From CAJWKT01 sp964465375 (GTDB lineage: Bacteria; Pseudomonadota; Gammaproteobacteria; Steroidobacterales; Rariloculaceae), in the NCBI GenBank assembly GCA_964465375.1, contig CAYXIJ010000002.1, forward strand, positions 62,001-126,000: a DNA stretch of 64,000 nt, in the 5' to 3' direction. The position numbers were made by a program, and so were the translations under genes. Numbering within the stretch: the first letter of the stretch is position 1; each line of letters starts with the position of its first letter. A model generated the notes under the pieces. The model saw nothing but the letters and a program-made list of their open reading frames with translations. It ran no database searches and was not told the DNA's origin. This document shows positions 49,032 through 58,293 of the stretch, in pieces.

Positions 49032-50426
49032 TCATAAATACCGCTCCTTATGAGCCCACTTCAATGTGTCGTCCAAGCCTTTCGCGTACCGATCAAAAAT
49101 CTCATCGATATCTGATTCTGTAACAATATACGGTGGGCACAGCGCGACAATATCACCTAAAGCCCTAGCAATCAGGCCGTGGGCTTGGCAGCGCTCCGCT
49201 AGATAAAAACCCACACTGTTCTCAGGCCTAAAAGATTCTTTAGACTGCTTGTCCTTCACCAGCTCACAAGCACCAACAAGGCCAATACCTCTCACATCGC
49301 CCACCAGTGGGTGGTCCAACATTTCACGGAACCTACTTTGAAAGTAAGGGCTCACCCTTCTTACGTGATCATAAAGCTTGCGCTCTTCGTAGAGTTCCAG
49401 GGCTCTCAACGCAACTGCAGCGCTAACTGGGTGGCCCGAATAGGTGAAACCGTGACCAAAAATCCCAGCCCTCCCACTAGCCTCTATCATAGGCTCATAG
49501 AGAAATTCTGGCACAAACACTGCGCTAATGGGCAAGTAGGCAGAGGAAAGCGCCTTTGCAGCAGTCAGTGTCGTCGGCTTCATGCCGAAACTCTGGGCAC
49601 CCCAAATCTCTCCTGTACGGCCAAAACCTGTGATCACCTCATCATCAATCAAGAATATGTCGTATTTCTCCAGCACCTCCTGTGCCTTCTTAAAATAGGT
49701 AGCCGGCGGAAGAATAACCCCACCAACACCAATCATCGGCTCCGCTATAAACGCAGCCACCGTATCAGGGTCTTCAGCAATGATTAGCTCCTCAAGATTA
49801 TTGACAAGCCGAGATGCATAGTCCTCTTCACTCTCACCGCGCTCTGCACCGCGATAGTAATAAGGACAGTCCGTATGAATAATGCGCGGCATTGGCACAT
49901 CAAAACCGCTATGGAAAGAAGGTAAGCCAGTAAGCCCTGCCGCCGCAATAGTGGTCCCGTGATAACCCTTGTGACGCGAAATAATCTTTTTCTTGTTGGG
50001 GCGACCAATCGCATTATTGTAGTACCAGACCAACTTAACCTGGGTATCGTTGGCTTCCGAGCCCGAGTTAGCAAAAAACACCCTAGAGGCCTCAAATGGT
50101 GCCATTGAGACCAATTTTTCTGCTAGCGCAACCCCTGCCGGATGACTCTTTCCCCCAAAGAGATGCCCAAAGGGAAGAATTCTCATTTGCTCATAGGCAC
50201 TCCTTGCTAACTCCTCTTCCCCGTACCCTAAAGAAGTACACCACAGCCCTGACATACCTTCGATGTATTCGTTACCATCCTGATCCCAAACTCGAATTCC
50301 TTCCCCGCGAGTCACCATTAACGGGCCTTTCTCGTGGTGAACCGCAAGATTAGTGGCTGGATGAAACAATCTGGAAAGATCTTGGGCTGTCAACGAGTCG
50401 TCAGTAGTATCTCTCGAATGACCCAT
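49032..50426 (-). CDS. Class III omega-aminotransferase
   Basis: A 464-residue PLP aminotransferase of the omega-amine/putrescine-pyruvate (SpuC-like) type. It has VWDQDGNEYIEGMSGLWC at the N-terminus, FFANSGSEANDTQVKL for phosphate binding, SRHKGYHGTT, and LIDDEVITGFGRTG with the PLP Asp. The lysine is in TAAKALSSAYLPI. Likely substrates are diamines, beta-alanine or other amines with pyruvate as acceptor; the sequence does not decide. An EamA-type permease gene lies 42 bases upstream on the same strand, suggesting an amine/amino acid unit. Confidence 0.88.
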   Translation of the reverse strand: MGHSRDTTDDSLTAQDLSRLFHPATNLAVHHEKGPLMVTRGEGIRVWDQDGNEYIEGMSGLWCTSLGYGEEELARSAYEQMRILPFGHLFGGKSHPAGVALAEKLVSMAPFEASRVFFANSGSEANDTQVKLVWYYNNAIGRPNKKKIISRHKGYHGTTIAAAGLTGLPSFHSGFDVPMPRIIHTDCPYYYRGAERGESEEDYASRLVNNLEELIIAEDPDTVAAFIAEPMIGVGGVILPPATYFKKAQEVLEKYDIFLIDDEVITGFGRTGEIWGAQSFGMKPTTLTAAKALSSAYLPISAVFVPEFLYEPMIEASGRAGIFGHGFTYSGHPVSAAVALRALELYEERKLYDHVRRVSPYFQSRFREMLDHPLVGDVRGIGLVGACELVKDKQSKESFRPENSVGFYLAERCQAHGLIARALGDIVALCPPYIVTESDIDEIFDRYAKGLDDTLKWAHKERYL

Positions 50427-50468
50427 AAGCTAGGCTCCTTAAGACTAGAAGGCTCATAATAGCCTGGG

Positions 50469-51317
50469 TCAGGCTGGAGTTCTTCTAACAATATGTAATG
50501 CCGTGGCCAATATGATTAGCACTCCACCAAGAATAGCCACTGCTTCGAGTCCTTCTCCCAAGATTACCCAAGCCCAAACAGGAGAAAGTAGTGGTTCCAC
50601 TAATAATAAAAGCGAACTCTCCAGCGCTGGGACATCGCGAATACCATGAGTGACAAATATATAAGCCAATGCAATTTGAAAAACACCCAAATAAACAATA
50701 ATTAGCCCGTCCATCACTGTGACTGTTTCTATCGGAAACGCAAAAAAACTGCAGAAAAAGAAGGCCAAGAAACTTCCACCAATTACGGCTGTAACTGGCC
50801 GATCATCGAAATGCTGCGAGCGGACAGCAAGCCAACGTAGACCGACAATCGTTAAGGCCCAAGTAACCCCAGCACAAGCCGCCAAAAAATTTCCTAACAT
50901 AGGATGAGTAGCAGTTAATGAGGTCTCTCCATTGGAGGCAAAAATGAGCAAAAGGCCCACAACCATTGAGGCTAGAAATGCTAGGTCTCGGCGACCAATT
51001 TTCTCATCTAACAGAACCGGGCCCAGCAACAGAATGTACAATGGAGCAGTGCCCTGCAAAAAGATTGCGTTGGCGGCTGTAGTGTATTTGTTTGCAAAAG
51101 TGTAAAGCGTAAAAGTAGCCGCATAGGGAATGGCAACAATAAACGACCGCCATGTCCAATTGTTGCGCGCACTGGGTAGTACAAGTAGCAAGGTGATTGC
51201 CGCCACCAGACAACGAAAACTGGAGATCTGCCAACCCGTCAAAGTAACGGCCTTTATAGCTACTCCTCCCGTCGAAAAAAGGAGCGCACCTATTATGATA
51301 TTGAGTCTGGCCTTCAC
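50469..51317 (-). CDS. EamA-family (DMT) transporter
   Basis: A 282-residue inner-membrane protein with about ten hydrophobic helices in two EamA repeats (first ending LLIFASNG near residue 130; second with ALAYIFVTHGIRDVPALESSLLLLVEPLLSPVWAW, which I cite only as the conserved repeat-2 helix region). Drug/metabolite transporters of this kind usually export amino acids or small metabolites. It is probably in an operon with the aminotransferase gene downstream. The substrate is unknown. Confidence 0.88.
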   Translation of the reverse strand: MKARLNIIIGALLFSTGGVAIKAVTLTGWQISSFRCLVAAITLLLVLPSARNNWTWRSFIVAIPYAATFTLYTFANKYTTAANAIFLQGTAPLYILLLGPVLLDEKIGRRDLAFLASMVVGLLLIFASNGETSLTATHPMLGNFLAACAGVTWALTIVGLRWLAVRSQHFDDRPVTAVIGGSFLAFFFCSFFAFPIETVTVMDGLIIVYLGVFQIALAYIFVTHGIRDVPALESSLLLLVEPLLSPVWAWVILGEGLEAVAILGGVLIILATALHIVRRTPA

Positions 51318-51542
51318 TAACTCAGCTTACACTTATTGCTCATTGAAGAAATGGAAACGATGGACACAATCTTTTGGCATCATTCAGTCACTACAAGCTA
51401 TCAGGGATGTTATAGGAATGGGTTACAATTCAGTAAATATTGTTATTTTCTTTATTTTACAGCCTGCTTTAATTATTTTTTGTTCCCGGGAGAGCAGATA
51501 CATAAAGCTCAAAAAATAAAATAAGCTTAGGAATTTGAATTC

Positions 51543-51704
51543 ATGAAAAAACTCAAAATTATTGGAATTATTGCCGTCGTTGTTGGACTCTTATTTGAAA
51601 TATTCATGGTTGGCTCTAATTTCAGCTTAGGAACAATAATTGCTGGTGGTGGGATCGTTGTGTATGTATACGCTTTTTTTCAAAAGCCCCCGAAAAAAAT
51701 GTAA
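51543..51704 (+). CDS. Small two-helix membrane protein, 53 residues
   Basis: ATG at 51543 to TAA at 51704. It has a basic start (MKKLK), then a hydrophobic helix (IIGIIAVVVGLLFEIFMVG), a short polar turn, a second helix (LGTIIAGGGIVVYVYAFF) and a basic tail (QKPPKKM). TAGGA lies about 10-14 bases upstream. The two-TM hairpin layout and charged ends look like a real small membrane protein rather than chance. No family is recognised. It sits in an AT-rich gap before the esterase gene. Confidence 0.6.
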   Translation: MKKLKIIGIIAVVVGLLFEIFMVGSNFSLGTIIAGGGIVVYVYAFFQKPPKKM

Positions 51705-51800
51705 TGAATCTCTTTTCCTTTAACTACACTTTCAGTTTTAGCTAAATCGGATAAATGAAAATAAGCGAACGAGTCCGAATATCCGATAATAGAAATCACA

Positions 51801-51807
51801 AAGGAGG
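51801..51807 (+). promoter_or_regulatory. Shine-Dalgarno deciding the esterase start
   Basis: AAGGAGG, 7 bases before the ATG at 51815. It shows that the upstream in-frame ATG at 51755 is not the main start. Confidence 0.85.
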
Positions 51808-51814
51808 ATATCTG

Positions 51815-52792
51815 ATGAAGCAATCACTTTATTGGCTCATATTGTTAGCGGGACTAATAGCAGGGCAAATGACCCTGTCCGCGAATGACGAGGACCTGGA
51901 GGCCGTTCGCGCGGGCGTGCAACAAATAGGAAAACAATTTAATCCTCGCGTACTCGCTGCCACCCGGGATATCTACCTGCCGTTGCAAAAACAAGCATCC
52001 CGAGACGGCGTAAGAATCGTTAATGACATTAGCTATGGTAACGATGAACTGCACACCATTGATATCTACCTCCCACAAGAAAAACCGGTCTCGGCTCCAA
52101 TCATAGTTTTTCTGCACGGTGGAGGCATGGTAGCCGGCGACAAGGACATGGGAAATACAGATGGACTTCTTTACGGCAATATTCCAACGTTCTTCGCTCG
52201 CCAAGGGATGATTGGCATTAATGCCAACTACCGGTTGGTACCTGATATTCATTGGCCTCAAGGCGCTGAGGATGTTCGGGATATTGTTGCATGGATTAAA
52301 GACAACATCCTAGATTTTGGCGGGGATCCTGAATCAATTTTCCTGATGGGCTCGTCAGCTGGCGCCAGCCATGTAGCTACTTACCTCTTCCATGAGCCTT
52401 CCCATCTAACTAATGGCTCTGGGGTAATTGGAGGCATTCTGAATTCAGGGTCCTTCTCTGCGAGCGATAACGATGTAGCAAAAACCTACTACGGAGAGGA
52501 TAGGGCTCAGCGCGAGAAGCGCGTCGGATTGGGTCTCATAAGCAGCTACCAAGGATCTCGTATTCCTATATTTCTTCTAAGCGCTCAGCTTGACTCATTT
52601 GGCATAGAAACATCCGTCGCTAAAGCCTATGCCATGCTCTGCGATAAATACGAGGATTGCCCAAAGTATGTGCAACTCCATGGACATAATCATGTGTCCG
52701 GAGTCATGAGTTTCAATTCAATTGACGATCAGATGAGTAGCCAAGTTTTAGAATTTGTTCAGGATGTTCTCAACCCTGCAACTAATCCCTAA
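51815..52792 (+). CDS. Exported alpha/beta hydrolase (esterase/lipase, BD-FAE-like)
   Basis: About 325 residues: a signal peptide (SLYWLILLAGLIAGQMTLSA), then an alpha/beta hydrolase. The oxyanion-hole motif is FLHGGGMVAGD, the nucleophile elbow is MGSSAGASH, the acid is in LLSAQLDSFG and the His is in LHGHNHVSG. This pattern fits the hormone-sensitive-lipase/carboxylesterase or feruloyl-esterase-like group. It is expected in the periplasm. Start is fixed by the strong ribosome binding site. It is followed by the cytochrome gene after 53 bases; the link is unclear. Confidence 0.88.
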   Translation: MKQSLYWLILLAGLIAGQMTLSANDEDLEAVRAGVQQIGKQFNPRVLAATRDIYLPLQKQASRDGVRIVNDISYGNDELHTIDIYLPQEKPVSAPIIVFLHGGGMVAGDKDMGNTDGLLYGNIPTFFARQGMIGINANYRLVPDIHWPQGAEDVRDIVAWIKDNILDFGGDPESIFLMGSSAGASHVATYLFHEPSHLTNGSGVIGGILNSGSFSASDNDVAKTYYGEDRAQREKRVGLGLISSYQGSRIPIFLLSAQLDSFGIETSVAKAYAMLCDKYEDCPKYVQLHGHNHVSGVMSFNSIDDQMSSQVLEFVQDVLNPATNP

Positions 52793-52845
52793 AAAGGGTA
52801 AGGCGAAAATGATTTGAAAAACAACTCCACGCGCTGGCACCTAAT

Positions 52846-55131
52846 ATGAGTTGGAGATTAAGAGGATTAATCGCCTGGGCCTTTTTCATCTTGCTGTCAG
52901 CCTGCACGCCGGAGCAGGAAGAATTACTTCAAACTGAAATTTCAGCACCCCAAGAAGTCCCGACTTTCGTTGGTGGGCAGACTTGCGTCTCCTGCCACAC
53001 GGAAGAGGCGACGGCCTGGAGAGAGTCTGATCATGACCTGGCCATGCAAGTTGCCTCTGATCAAACAGTACTCGGGGACTTCGATAACATCAGCTTCGTC
53101 TACAACGATGTTGCCAGCATCTTTTTCGAGCAAGATGGAGATTTTTGGATTCGGACCGATGGGCCAAGCGGAGCTCTGGAGAACTATAAAATTACCCATA
53201 CGTTCGGCTTCGAACCCCTTCAGCAATATCTAGTGCAGTTACCGGGAGGACACTACCAATCCATTAGTATTGCTTGGGATACCCGATCTTCTGCAGAGGG
53301 GGGCCAGCGCTGGTTTCACCTTTATCCGGATGAAAAAATTGACCACAACGACCCGTTGCACTGGACAGGCACATTCCAGAATTGGAATACGACCTGCGCT
53401 GAATGCCACTCAACTAATCTGAAAAAAAACTACACTTTATCTGAGGACACGTTTGAAACCACTTGGTCCAGCATAGACGTGGACTGCGAAGCCTGTCACG
53501 GACCGGGATCCCACCATGTCGCAGCACCTTCCGATACTCAGCTCGGACTTAAAACTAAAAACAGATCATGGGTACTCAACGATGAAACCGGTATCGCAAG
53601 CCGGATGCCTGAACTGACTAGACACGATGAGGTTGAAGTATGTGGCCAATGCCATGCCCGGCGCTCACAGTTCAGCGACGAATACGAGCCAGGCCAAGCC
53701 TTGCTTGACGCCTACCGCCCCGCGCTCCTGAGTCCTACGCTCTATCATTCAGATGGCCAAATCCTCGGAGAGGTTTTTGTCTATGGTTCTTTTCTACAAA
53801 GTGCCATGTACAGGGCAGGGGTTAGCTGCAGTGATTGTCATGACCCCCACAGTACTAAGCTGCGTGCGTCGGGCAACGCACTTTGCAGTCAGTGCCATTT
53901 GGTAACCCAATTTGACACATACGAACACCATCGACACTCGGCGGAGAGCACGTCTGTTGGTTGCATTGATTGTCATATGCGGAGTGAAACTTACATGGTC
54001 GTAGATCCCCGCAGTGACCACAGTTTCCGGGTACCACGACCTGATCTGTCGGTGAAAATCGGAACTCCAAATGCTTGCAATGACTGCCATCAAGATCAAA
54101 CAGCTCAGTGGGCTGCGAACCAAGTAGGAAGCTGGTACCCAGAAGGACGGAATACCAGATTTCATTACGGAGAGGCTATCCATGCAGGACGTACATGGAG
54201 TGAAAGCCGAATACCTATGTTGAGTCGAGTAATTGAGGACAACGAAATGCCTGCGATTGTCCGCGCCACAGCGATAAATCTCCTTGCGAACCAGATTGAT
54301 GGCCAAACGCTAGACCTGTTGATACAGAGTTTGAGCGACAGGGAACCTCTAGTGCAGCTTGCGGCACTGGAAGCTCTACAGAATATCCCAGTTGAAATGC
54401 GTATGCAGCTTGCTCAGCGCTTTCTCAGCCATCCCCTGAAGGCCTTTCGAATGGACGCAGGGCGAACGCTAATTCCCCTACGCAACGAGCTCAGCGAGCG
54501 CAGACGTCAAGACTTGGACGCTGCGGTGAACGAGTACATTGAGTCACAACGTTTTAACAGCGATCGAGGAGAAGGTTTGTTCAATCTTGGCGGAACTCTT
54601 GGCCAACTCGGAAGATTAGGTGATGCTGAAGAGACGTTTCAAATTGGCCTAGAGCAGAGCCCCTCTTTTACTCCGACCTATGTCAATTTATCTGACCTTT
54701 ACCGCAGCCAAGGCCGAGAAAATGAGGCGGAACGATTGTTGCGTGAGGGAATGGAGCTCAATCCGGATGATCAGGCCCTAACGGCTGCCTTGGGATTCTC
54801 CTTAGTGAGAGCCAATAAGCCCGCAGAAGCGCTGGAAATGTTGGCCCAGGCAAGCCAGCTTGCTCCGGAAGAGCCCTATTATCAGTATATTCTCGGAGTT
54901 GCACTAAACTCTATGAACGAGCGCGAGCGTGGAATAGAAATACTACAAAAGGCCCACGAACGATTTCCAGGAAACCGTGAGATTCTAATCGCGTTAGCTA
55001 CTATCCATCGTGATATGGGTGCGACCGAGGATGCTCTCCGGTACGCTCGCGCGCTCCTAGCAATATCACCTTCCGATGGTACGGCTAGGGCATTGCTGAA
55101 CCAGCTCGACGATGGGCTAGTTGCTGAGTAG
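52846..55131 (+). CDS. Lipoprotein octaheme-type cytochrome c with C-terminal TPR domain
   Basis: A 761-residue protein. The signal peptide ends in lipobox LLSAC. Eight CXXCH haem motifs are visible in the first ~420 residues: CVSCH, CAECH, CEACH, CGQCH, CSDCH, CSQCH, CIDCH and CNDCH. A HEAT-like helical stretch (residues ~450-560, LLIQSLSDREPLVQLAALEALQ) is followed by four or so TPRs (~580-755, for example GLFNLGGTLGQLGRLGDAEE and TPTYVNLSDLYRSQGRENEA). It should be anchored in the envelope and carry electrons. The pattern resembles multihaem c554-like proteins, but the reaction is unknown. The TPR tail suggests docking to a partner. Confidence 0.9.
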   Translation: MSWRLRGLIAWAFFILLSACTPEQEELLQTEISAPQEVPTFVGGQTCVSCHTEEATAWRESDHDLAMQVASDQTVLGDFDNISFVYNDVASIFFEQDGDFWIRTDGPSGALENYKITHTFGFEPLQQYLVQLPGGHYQSISIAWDTRSSAEGGQRWFHLYPDEKIDHNDPLHWTGTFQNWNTTCAECHSTNLKKNYTLSEDTFETTWSSIDVDCEACHGPGSHHVAAPSDTQLGLKTKNRSWVLNDETGIASRMPELTRHDEVEVCGQCHARRSQFSDEYEPGQALLDAYRPALLSPTLYHSDGQILGEVFVYGSFLQSAMYRAGVSCSDCHDPHSTKLRASGNALCSQCHLVTQFDTYEHHRHSAESTSVGCIDCHMRSETYMVVDPRSDHSFRVPRPDLSVKIGTPNACNDCHQDQTAQWAANQVGSWYPEGRNTRFHYGEAIHAGRTWSESRIPMLSRVIEDNEMPAIVRATAINLLANQIDGQTLDLLIQSLSDREPLVQLAALEALQNIPVEMRMQLAQRFLSHPLKAFRMDAGRTLIPLRNELSERRRQDLDAAVNEYIESQRFNSDRGEGLFNLGGTLGQLGRLGDAEETFQIGLEQSPSFTPTYVNLSDLYRSQGRENEAERLLREGMELNPDDQALTAALGFSLVRANKPAEALEMLAQASQLAPEEPYYQYILGVALNSMNERERGIEILQKAHERFPGNREILIALATIHRDMGATEDALRYARALLAISPSDGTARALLNQLDDGLVAE

Positions 55132-55166
55132 GACGCAGCAAGACATAAAAAAGTTGCAAAAGGCAC

Positions 55167-55174
55167 GAACGTTC
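55167..55174. promoter_or_regulatory. Palindrome GAACGTTC before the TetR gene
   Basis: A perfect 8-bp palindrome 14 bases before the TetR-family start. TetR regulators often bind palindromes at their own promoters, so this may be part of an autoregulatory operator. Eight bases alone can occur by chance. Confidence 0.3.
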
Positions 55175-55188
55175 AGTATAAAAAATAT

Positions 55189-55779
55189 GTGAAAAAAGGG
55201 GATAAAACAAGGCGAGTTATTCTAGCAGAAGCTATTTACCTCACCAGCGTAATGGGGTTTGAAGGCTTCAGTATCGGAGAGCTAGCAAAAAAAACCAGGA
55301 TGTCGAAAAGTGGCCTGTTTGGGCATTTTGGCTCCAAGGAAAGCCTACAACTTGCTGTCCTTGAGGCAGTCGTCGAGGATTTCAAAACAAAAGTCATAGG
55401 GCCCGGACTCCAAAAAAAAACAGGGAAAGACCGACTGCACAAGCTTTTTGGTTTCTGGATGGACTGGGCAACCGCCGATGATCAAGCAAAGGCCAGCGCA
55501 CTGATAAGCGCTTGCATAGAATTGGAAAATAGGGATGGTCAACTTCGTAATTATCTTATTCAAGAACAGATCGTTTGGATGGATTGTATCCGTCGAAGCG
55601 CACAAAAGGCTGTCGCAGAGGGCGCGTTCAAACAAGGCCTAGACACCGCCCAGTTCGCGTTTCAGTTCAACAGCATCGGCCTAGGATTCAACTTCTCGCA
55701 ACGCTTTCTGCAAGACTCAAGAGCACTTGATCATGCCAAAAATTCTTTAGAAATTCTGATACAGAACGCAAAAAGCTAG
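55189..55779 (+). CDS. TetR-family transcriptional regulator
   Basis: A 196-residue repressor-type protein. The N-terminal helix-turn-helix reads FEGFSIGELAKKTRMSKSGL with FGHFGSKESLQLAVL, which is canonical TetR. The C-terminal ligand/dimer domain is helical (QFAFQFNSIGLGFNFSQ) and resembles the TetR_C group seen beside fatty-acid or drug genes. Start is GTG at 55189. It follows the cytochrome gene by 57 bases in the same direction and may regulate itself or nearby genes. Ligand unknown. Confidence 0.88.
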   Translation: MKKGDKTRRVILAEAIYLTSVMGFEGFSIGELAKKTRMSKSGLFGHFGSKESLQLAVLEAVVEDFKTKVIGPGLQKKTGKDRLHKLFGFWMDWATADDQAKASALISACIELENRDGQLRNYLIQEQIVWMDCIRRSAQKAVAEGAFKQGLDTAQFAFQFNSIGLGFNFSQRFLQDSRALDHAKNSLEILIQNAKS

Positions 55780-55889
55780 AGGAAAACTAAGATACCCGAA
55801 AACCACGCTTCTTAACAAAAAAAGCACGTTCGGTCAGAACTTGGGGTTAGAGCAATTTTCAACTCACACCCTCTAGCCTCAAGGCAGCA

Positions 55890-57314
55890 TTAGTATTTGT
55901 AGTGATCCGATTTGTAGGGACCCTCAACAGGCAAGCCCATATAATCAGCTTGTTTGGGTGTAAGCGCTTCCAGACGAACACCAAGTTTATCTAAGTGCAA
56001 ACGCGCTACCTTTTCGTCAAGTTCCTTAGGCAAGGTGTGTACACCCAGAGGGTATTGGCTAAGATTGGTATAAAGCTCGATTTGTGCCAGAGTCTGGTTT
56101 GTAAAGCTGTTAGACATAACAAAACTCGGGTGTCCGGTCGCACAACCTAAATTCACCAAGCGTCCCTCAGCCAGCAAAATAATGCTTTTGCCATCAGGAA
56201 AGGTGATCTTGTCAACCTGGGGTTTTATTTTTTCCCATTGGTATTTACGAATCTGATCAATCTGAATTTCATTGTCGAAATGACCAATGTTGCAAACAAT
56301 CGCGTTGTGTTTCATTTTCTTCATGTGGTCTTCGGTCAGCACGTCGACGCAACCGGTAGCTGTGACAAATACCTCACCAATACTACATGCTTCATCCATG
56401 GTCATAATTTCATAACCCTCCATGGCGGCCTGTAGAGCACAAATGGGGTCAATTTCGGTGACGATGACCCGAGCCGCCTGCGCCCTCAATGATTGTGCTG
56501 ATCCTTTTCCCACATCTCCATAGCCCGCAACAACTGCAATTTTTCCCGCTAACATCACATCCGTAGCACGCATAATGCCGTCCACCAATGAGTGACGGCA
56601 TCCATAGAGATTATCGAACTTAGATTTAGTGACTGAGTCATTGACATTAATTGCCGGAAATAAGAGTCCGTTCTGCTCAAACATCTGATAGAGCCGATGC
56701 ACTCCCGTTGTAGTTTCCTCGGTCACACCCAAGATGCCATCCGCAATCGCCTGAAAACGCTGAGGGCTTTTACTGATAGATTTCCTAATCTGAGCCAAGA
56801 GCACTCGCTCCTCTTCGCTCTCCGGCTCTTTTTCCAGCACCGAGGGGTCCTTCTCGGCCTGATAGCCGAGATGCACAAACAAAGTGGCATCCCCCCCATC
56901 ATCCAGAATCATGTTTGGTCCCTTGTCATTCCCCCAATCAAAGATCTGGTCTACGTAATCCCAGTATTCTTCAAGCGTTTCTCCCTTGTAAGCAAAGACC
57001 GGTATACCCTCAGCTGCAATCGCTGCAGCCGCATGATCTTGGGTAGAAAAAATATTGCAGCTGGCCCATCGTACTTTTGCTCCTAAAGCCAATAAAGTTT
57101 CAATCAGGACAGCCGTCTGGATCGTCATGTGCAAAGAACCCGTGATGCGACATCCCTTAAGTGGTTGTGAGGACCCATACTCTTCTCGTATCGCCATTAG
57201 GCCCGGCATCTCGTGCTCTGCCAACACAATCTCTCGGCGCCCAAAATCTGCAAGGGAAATATCCTTGACTACGTAATCCTTTTCAGTGCTCTCGATAGCA
57301 ATCGCCTGACTCAT
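55890..57314 (-). CDS. ahcY: Adenosylhomocysteinase
   Basis: A 474-residue NAD-dependent enzyme splitting S-adenosylhomocysteine to adenosine and homocysteine. GCRITGSLHMTIQTAVLIETL opens the substrate domain. GYGDVGKGSAQSLR is the NAD Rossmann loop, and the C-terminal tail SDHYKY reaches the neighbouring subunit. The length includes the insert typical of proteobacterial forms (~470). It starts one base after the adenosine kinase stop, so the operon metK / adenosine kinase / ahcY covers most of the SAM cycle. Confidence 0.96.
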   Translation of the reverse strand: MSQAIAIESTEKDYVVKDISLADFGRREIVLAEHEMPGLMAIREEYGSSQPLKGCRITGSLHMTIQTAVLIETLLALGAKVRWASCNIFSTQDHAAAAIAAEGIPVFAYKGETLEEYWDYVDQIFDWGNDKGPNMILDDGGDATLFVHLGYQAEKDPSVLEKEPESEEERVLLAQIRKSISKSPQRFQAIADGILGVTEETTTGVHRLYQMFEQNGLLFPAINVNDSVTKSKFDNLYGCRHSLVDGIMRATDVMLAGKIAVVAGYGDVGKGSAQSLRAQAARVIVTEIDPICALQAAMEGYEIMTMDEACSIGEVFVTATGCVDVLTEDHMKKMKHNAIVCNIGHFDNEIQIDQIRKYQWEKIKPQVDKITFPDGKSIILLAEGRLVNLGCATGHPSFVMSNSFTNQTLAQIELYTNLSQYPLGVHTLPKELDEKVARLHLDKLGVRLEALTPKQADYMGLPVEGPYKSDHYKY

Positions 57315-57315
57315 C

Positions 57316-58263
57316 TTATTTTTCCACTCCCTTTAAAGCGTGCCCAAAACTAGCCTCAAAACGCCGCTTAAACTCCTCAAACTCAAAGTGATGATTTTGC
57401 GTCCCGTGAGATTCTATCTTAATAGCTCCCATCAAGCTTGCGATACAACCCGTAGTCATCCAATCGTAGCCATGAAGTAGTCCATAAAGTAAACCGGCAC
57501 GATACGCATCACCACATCCTGTTGGATCACAAACTGCACCAGGGATCACGACGGGTATTTGATAATCATTTTCAGAAGTATAGATTGTTGAACCTTCACC
57601 CCCTTGCGTAACAATAAGCGCCTGCAGATTATCTTTGAAATCATTCACATCCCAACCTGTTCGCTCCTTGAGAAGCTCCCATTCATAGTGATTGACTGTT
57701 ACCCAGTTTGCTTTCTCCACAAATCGCCTTAACTCTGAACCATCAAACATAGGTAAGCCCTGACCAGGATCAAACACAAATGGAATCTCAGCAAGTGCAA
57801 ACTCCTCCGCATGCTGAATCATGCCATCACGTCCATCAGGAGAAATGATACCCAAGGTAACCTCTTGCGCATCCGATACCTTGTTGTGCTGTGAATAACT
57901 CATCGCGCCCGGATGAAACGCTGTGATTTGATTGTCATCAATATCGGTAATTATGAATGCTTGGGCAGTAAAGGTTTCTTCCAACACCCTTATACAGTCC
58001 TGCCGAATTCCCCACTCTTTCAGCCAAACCTCATATGACCCAAAATCCTTGCCTGCGGTTCCCATGGGTAGAGGATCCTCGCCTAATAACTTGAGATTGT
58101 AGGCAATATTCAAGGCACAACCACCGAAGTCGCGCCTCATCTTTGGGACCAGAAAAGCTACATTCAAGATATGAATCTGCTCGGGAAGAATATGACTCTT
58201 AAATGATTCATCGAATGACATAATATTGTCATAGGCAATAGATCCACAAATCAATGCGGTCAT
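57316..58263 (-). CDS. PfkB-family kinase, probable adenosine kinase
   Basis: A 315-residue ribokinase-fold enzyme. The N-terminal ICGSIAYDNIM and FGGCALNIAYNLKLLG are the sugar-binding side; CDPTGCGDAYRAG near residue 250 carries the catalytic Asp and anion hole. Its place between metK and ahcY makes adenosine the likely substrate, removing the adenosine released by AhcY and pulling that reversible reaction forward. Similar PfkB proteins in proteobacterial SAM-cycle operons are assigned as adenosine kinase. Context inference plus family, not residue-level proof. Confidence 0.85.
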   Translation of the reverse strand: MTALICGSIAYDNIMSFDESFKSHILPEQIHILNVAFLVPKMRRDFGGCALNIAYNLKLLGEDPLPMGTAGKDFGSYEVWLKEWGIRQDCIRVLEETFTAQAFIITDIDDNQITAFHPGAMSYSQHNKVSDAQEVTLGIISPDGRDGMIQHAEEFALAEIPFVFDPGQGLPMFDGSELRRFVEKANWVTVNHYEWELLKERTGWDVNDFKDNLQALIVTQGGEGSTIYTSENDYQIPVVIPGAVCDPTGCGDAYRAGLLYGLLHGYDWMTTGCIASLMGAIKIESHGTQNHHFEFEEFKRRFEASFGHALKGVEK

Positions 58264-58293
58264 GATTTTATTCCTGGAATGTCCGGGTACCGC

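Noticed and set aside
51130..51519. 129-codon plus-strand frame
   Set aside because: The first part is antisense to the EamA transporter gene and the rest has no domain-like composition or ribosome binding site.
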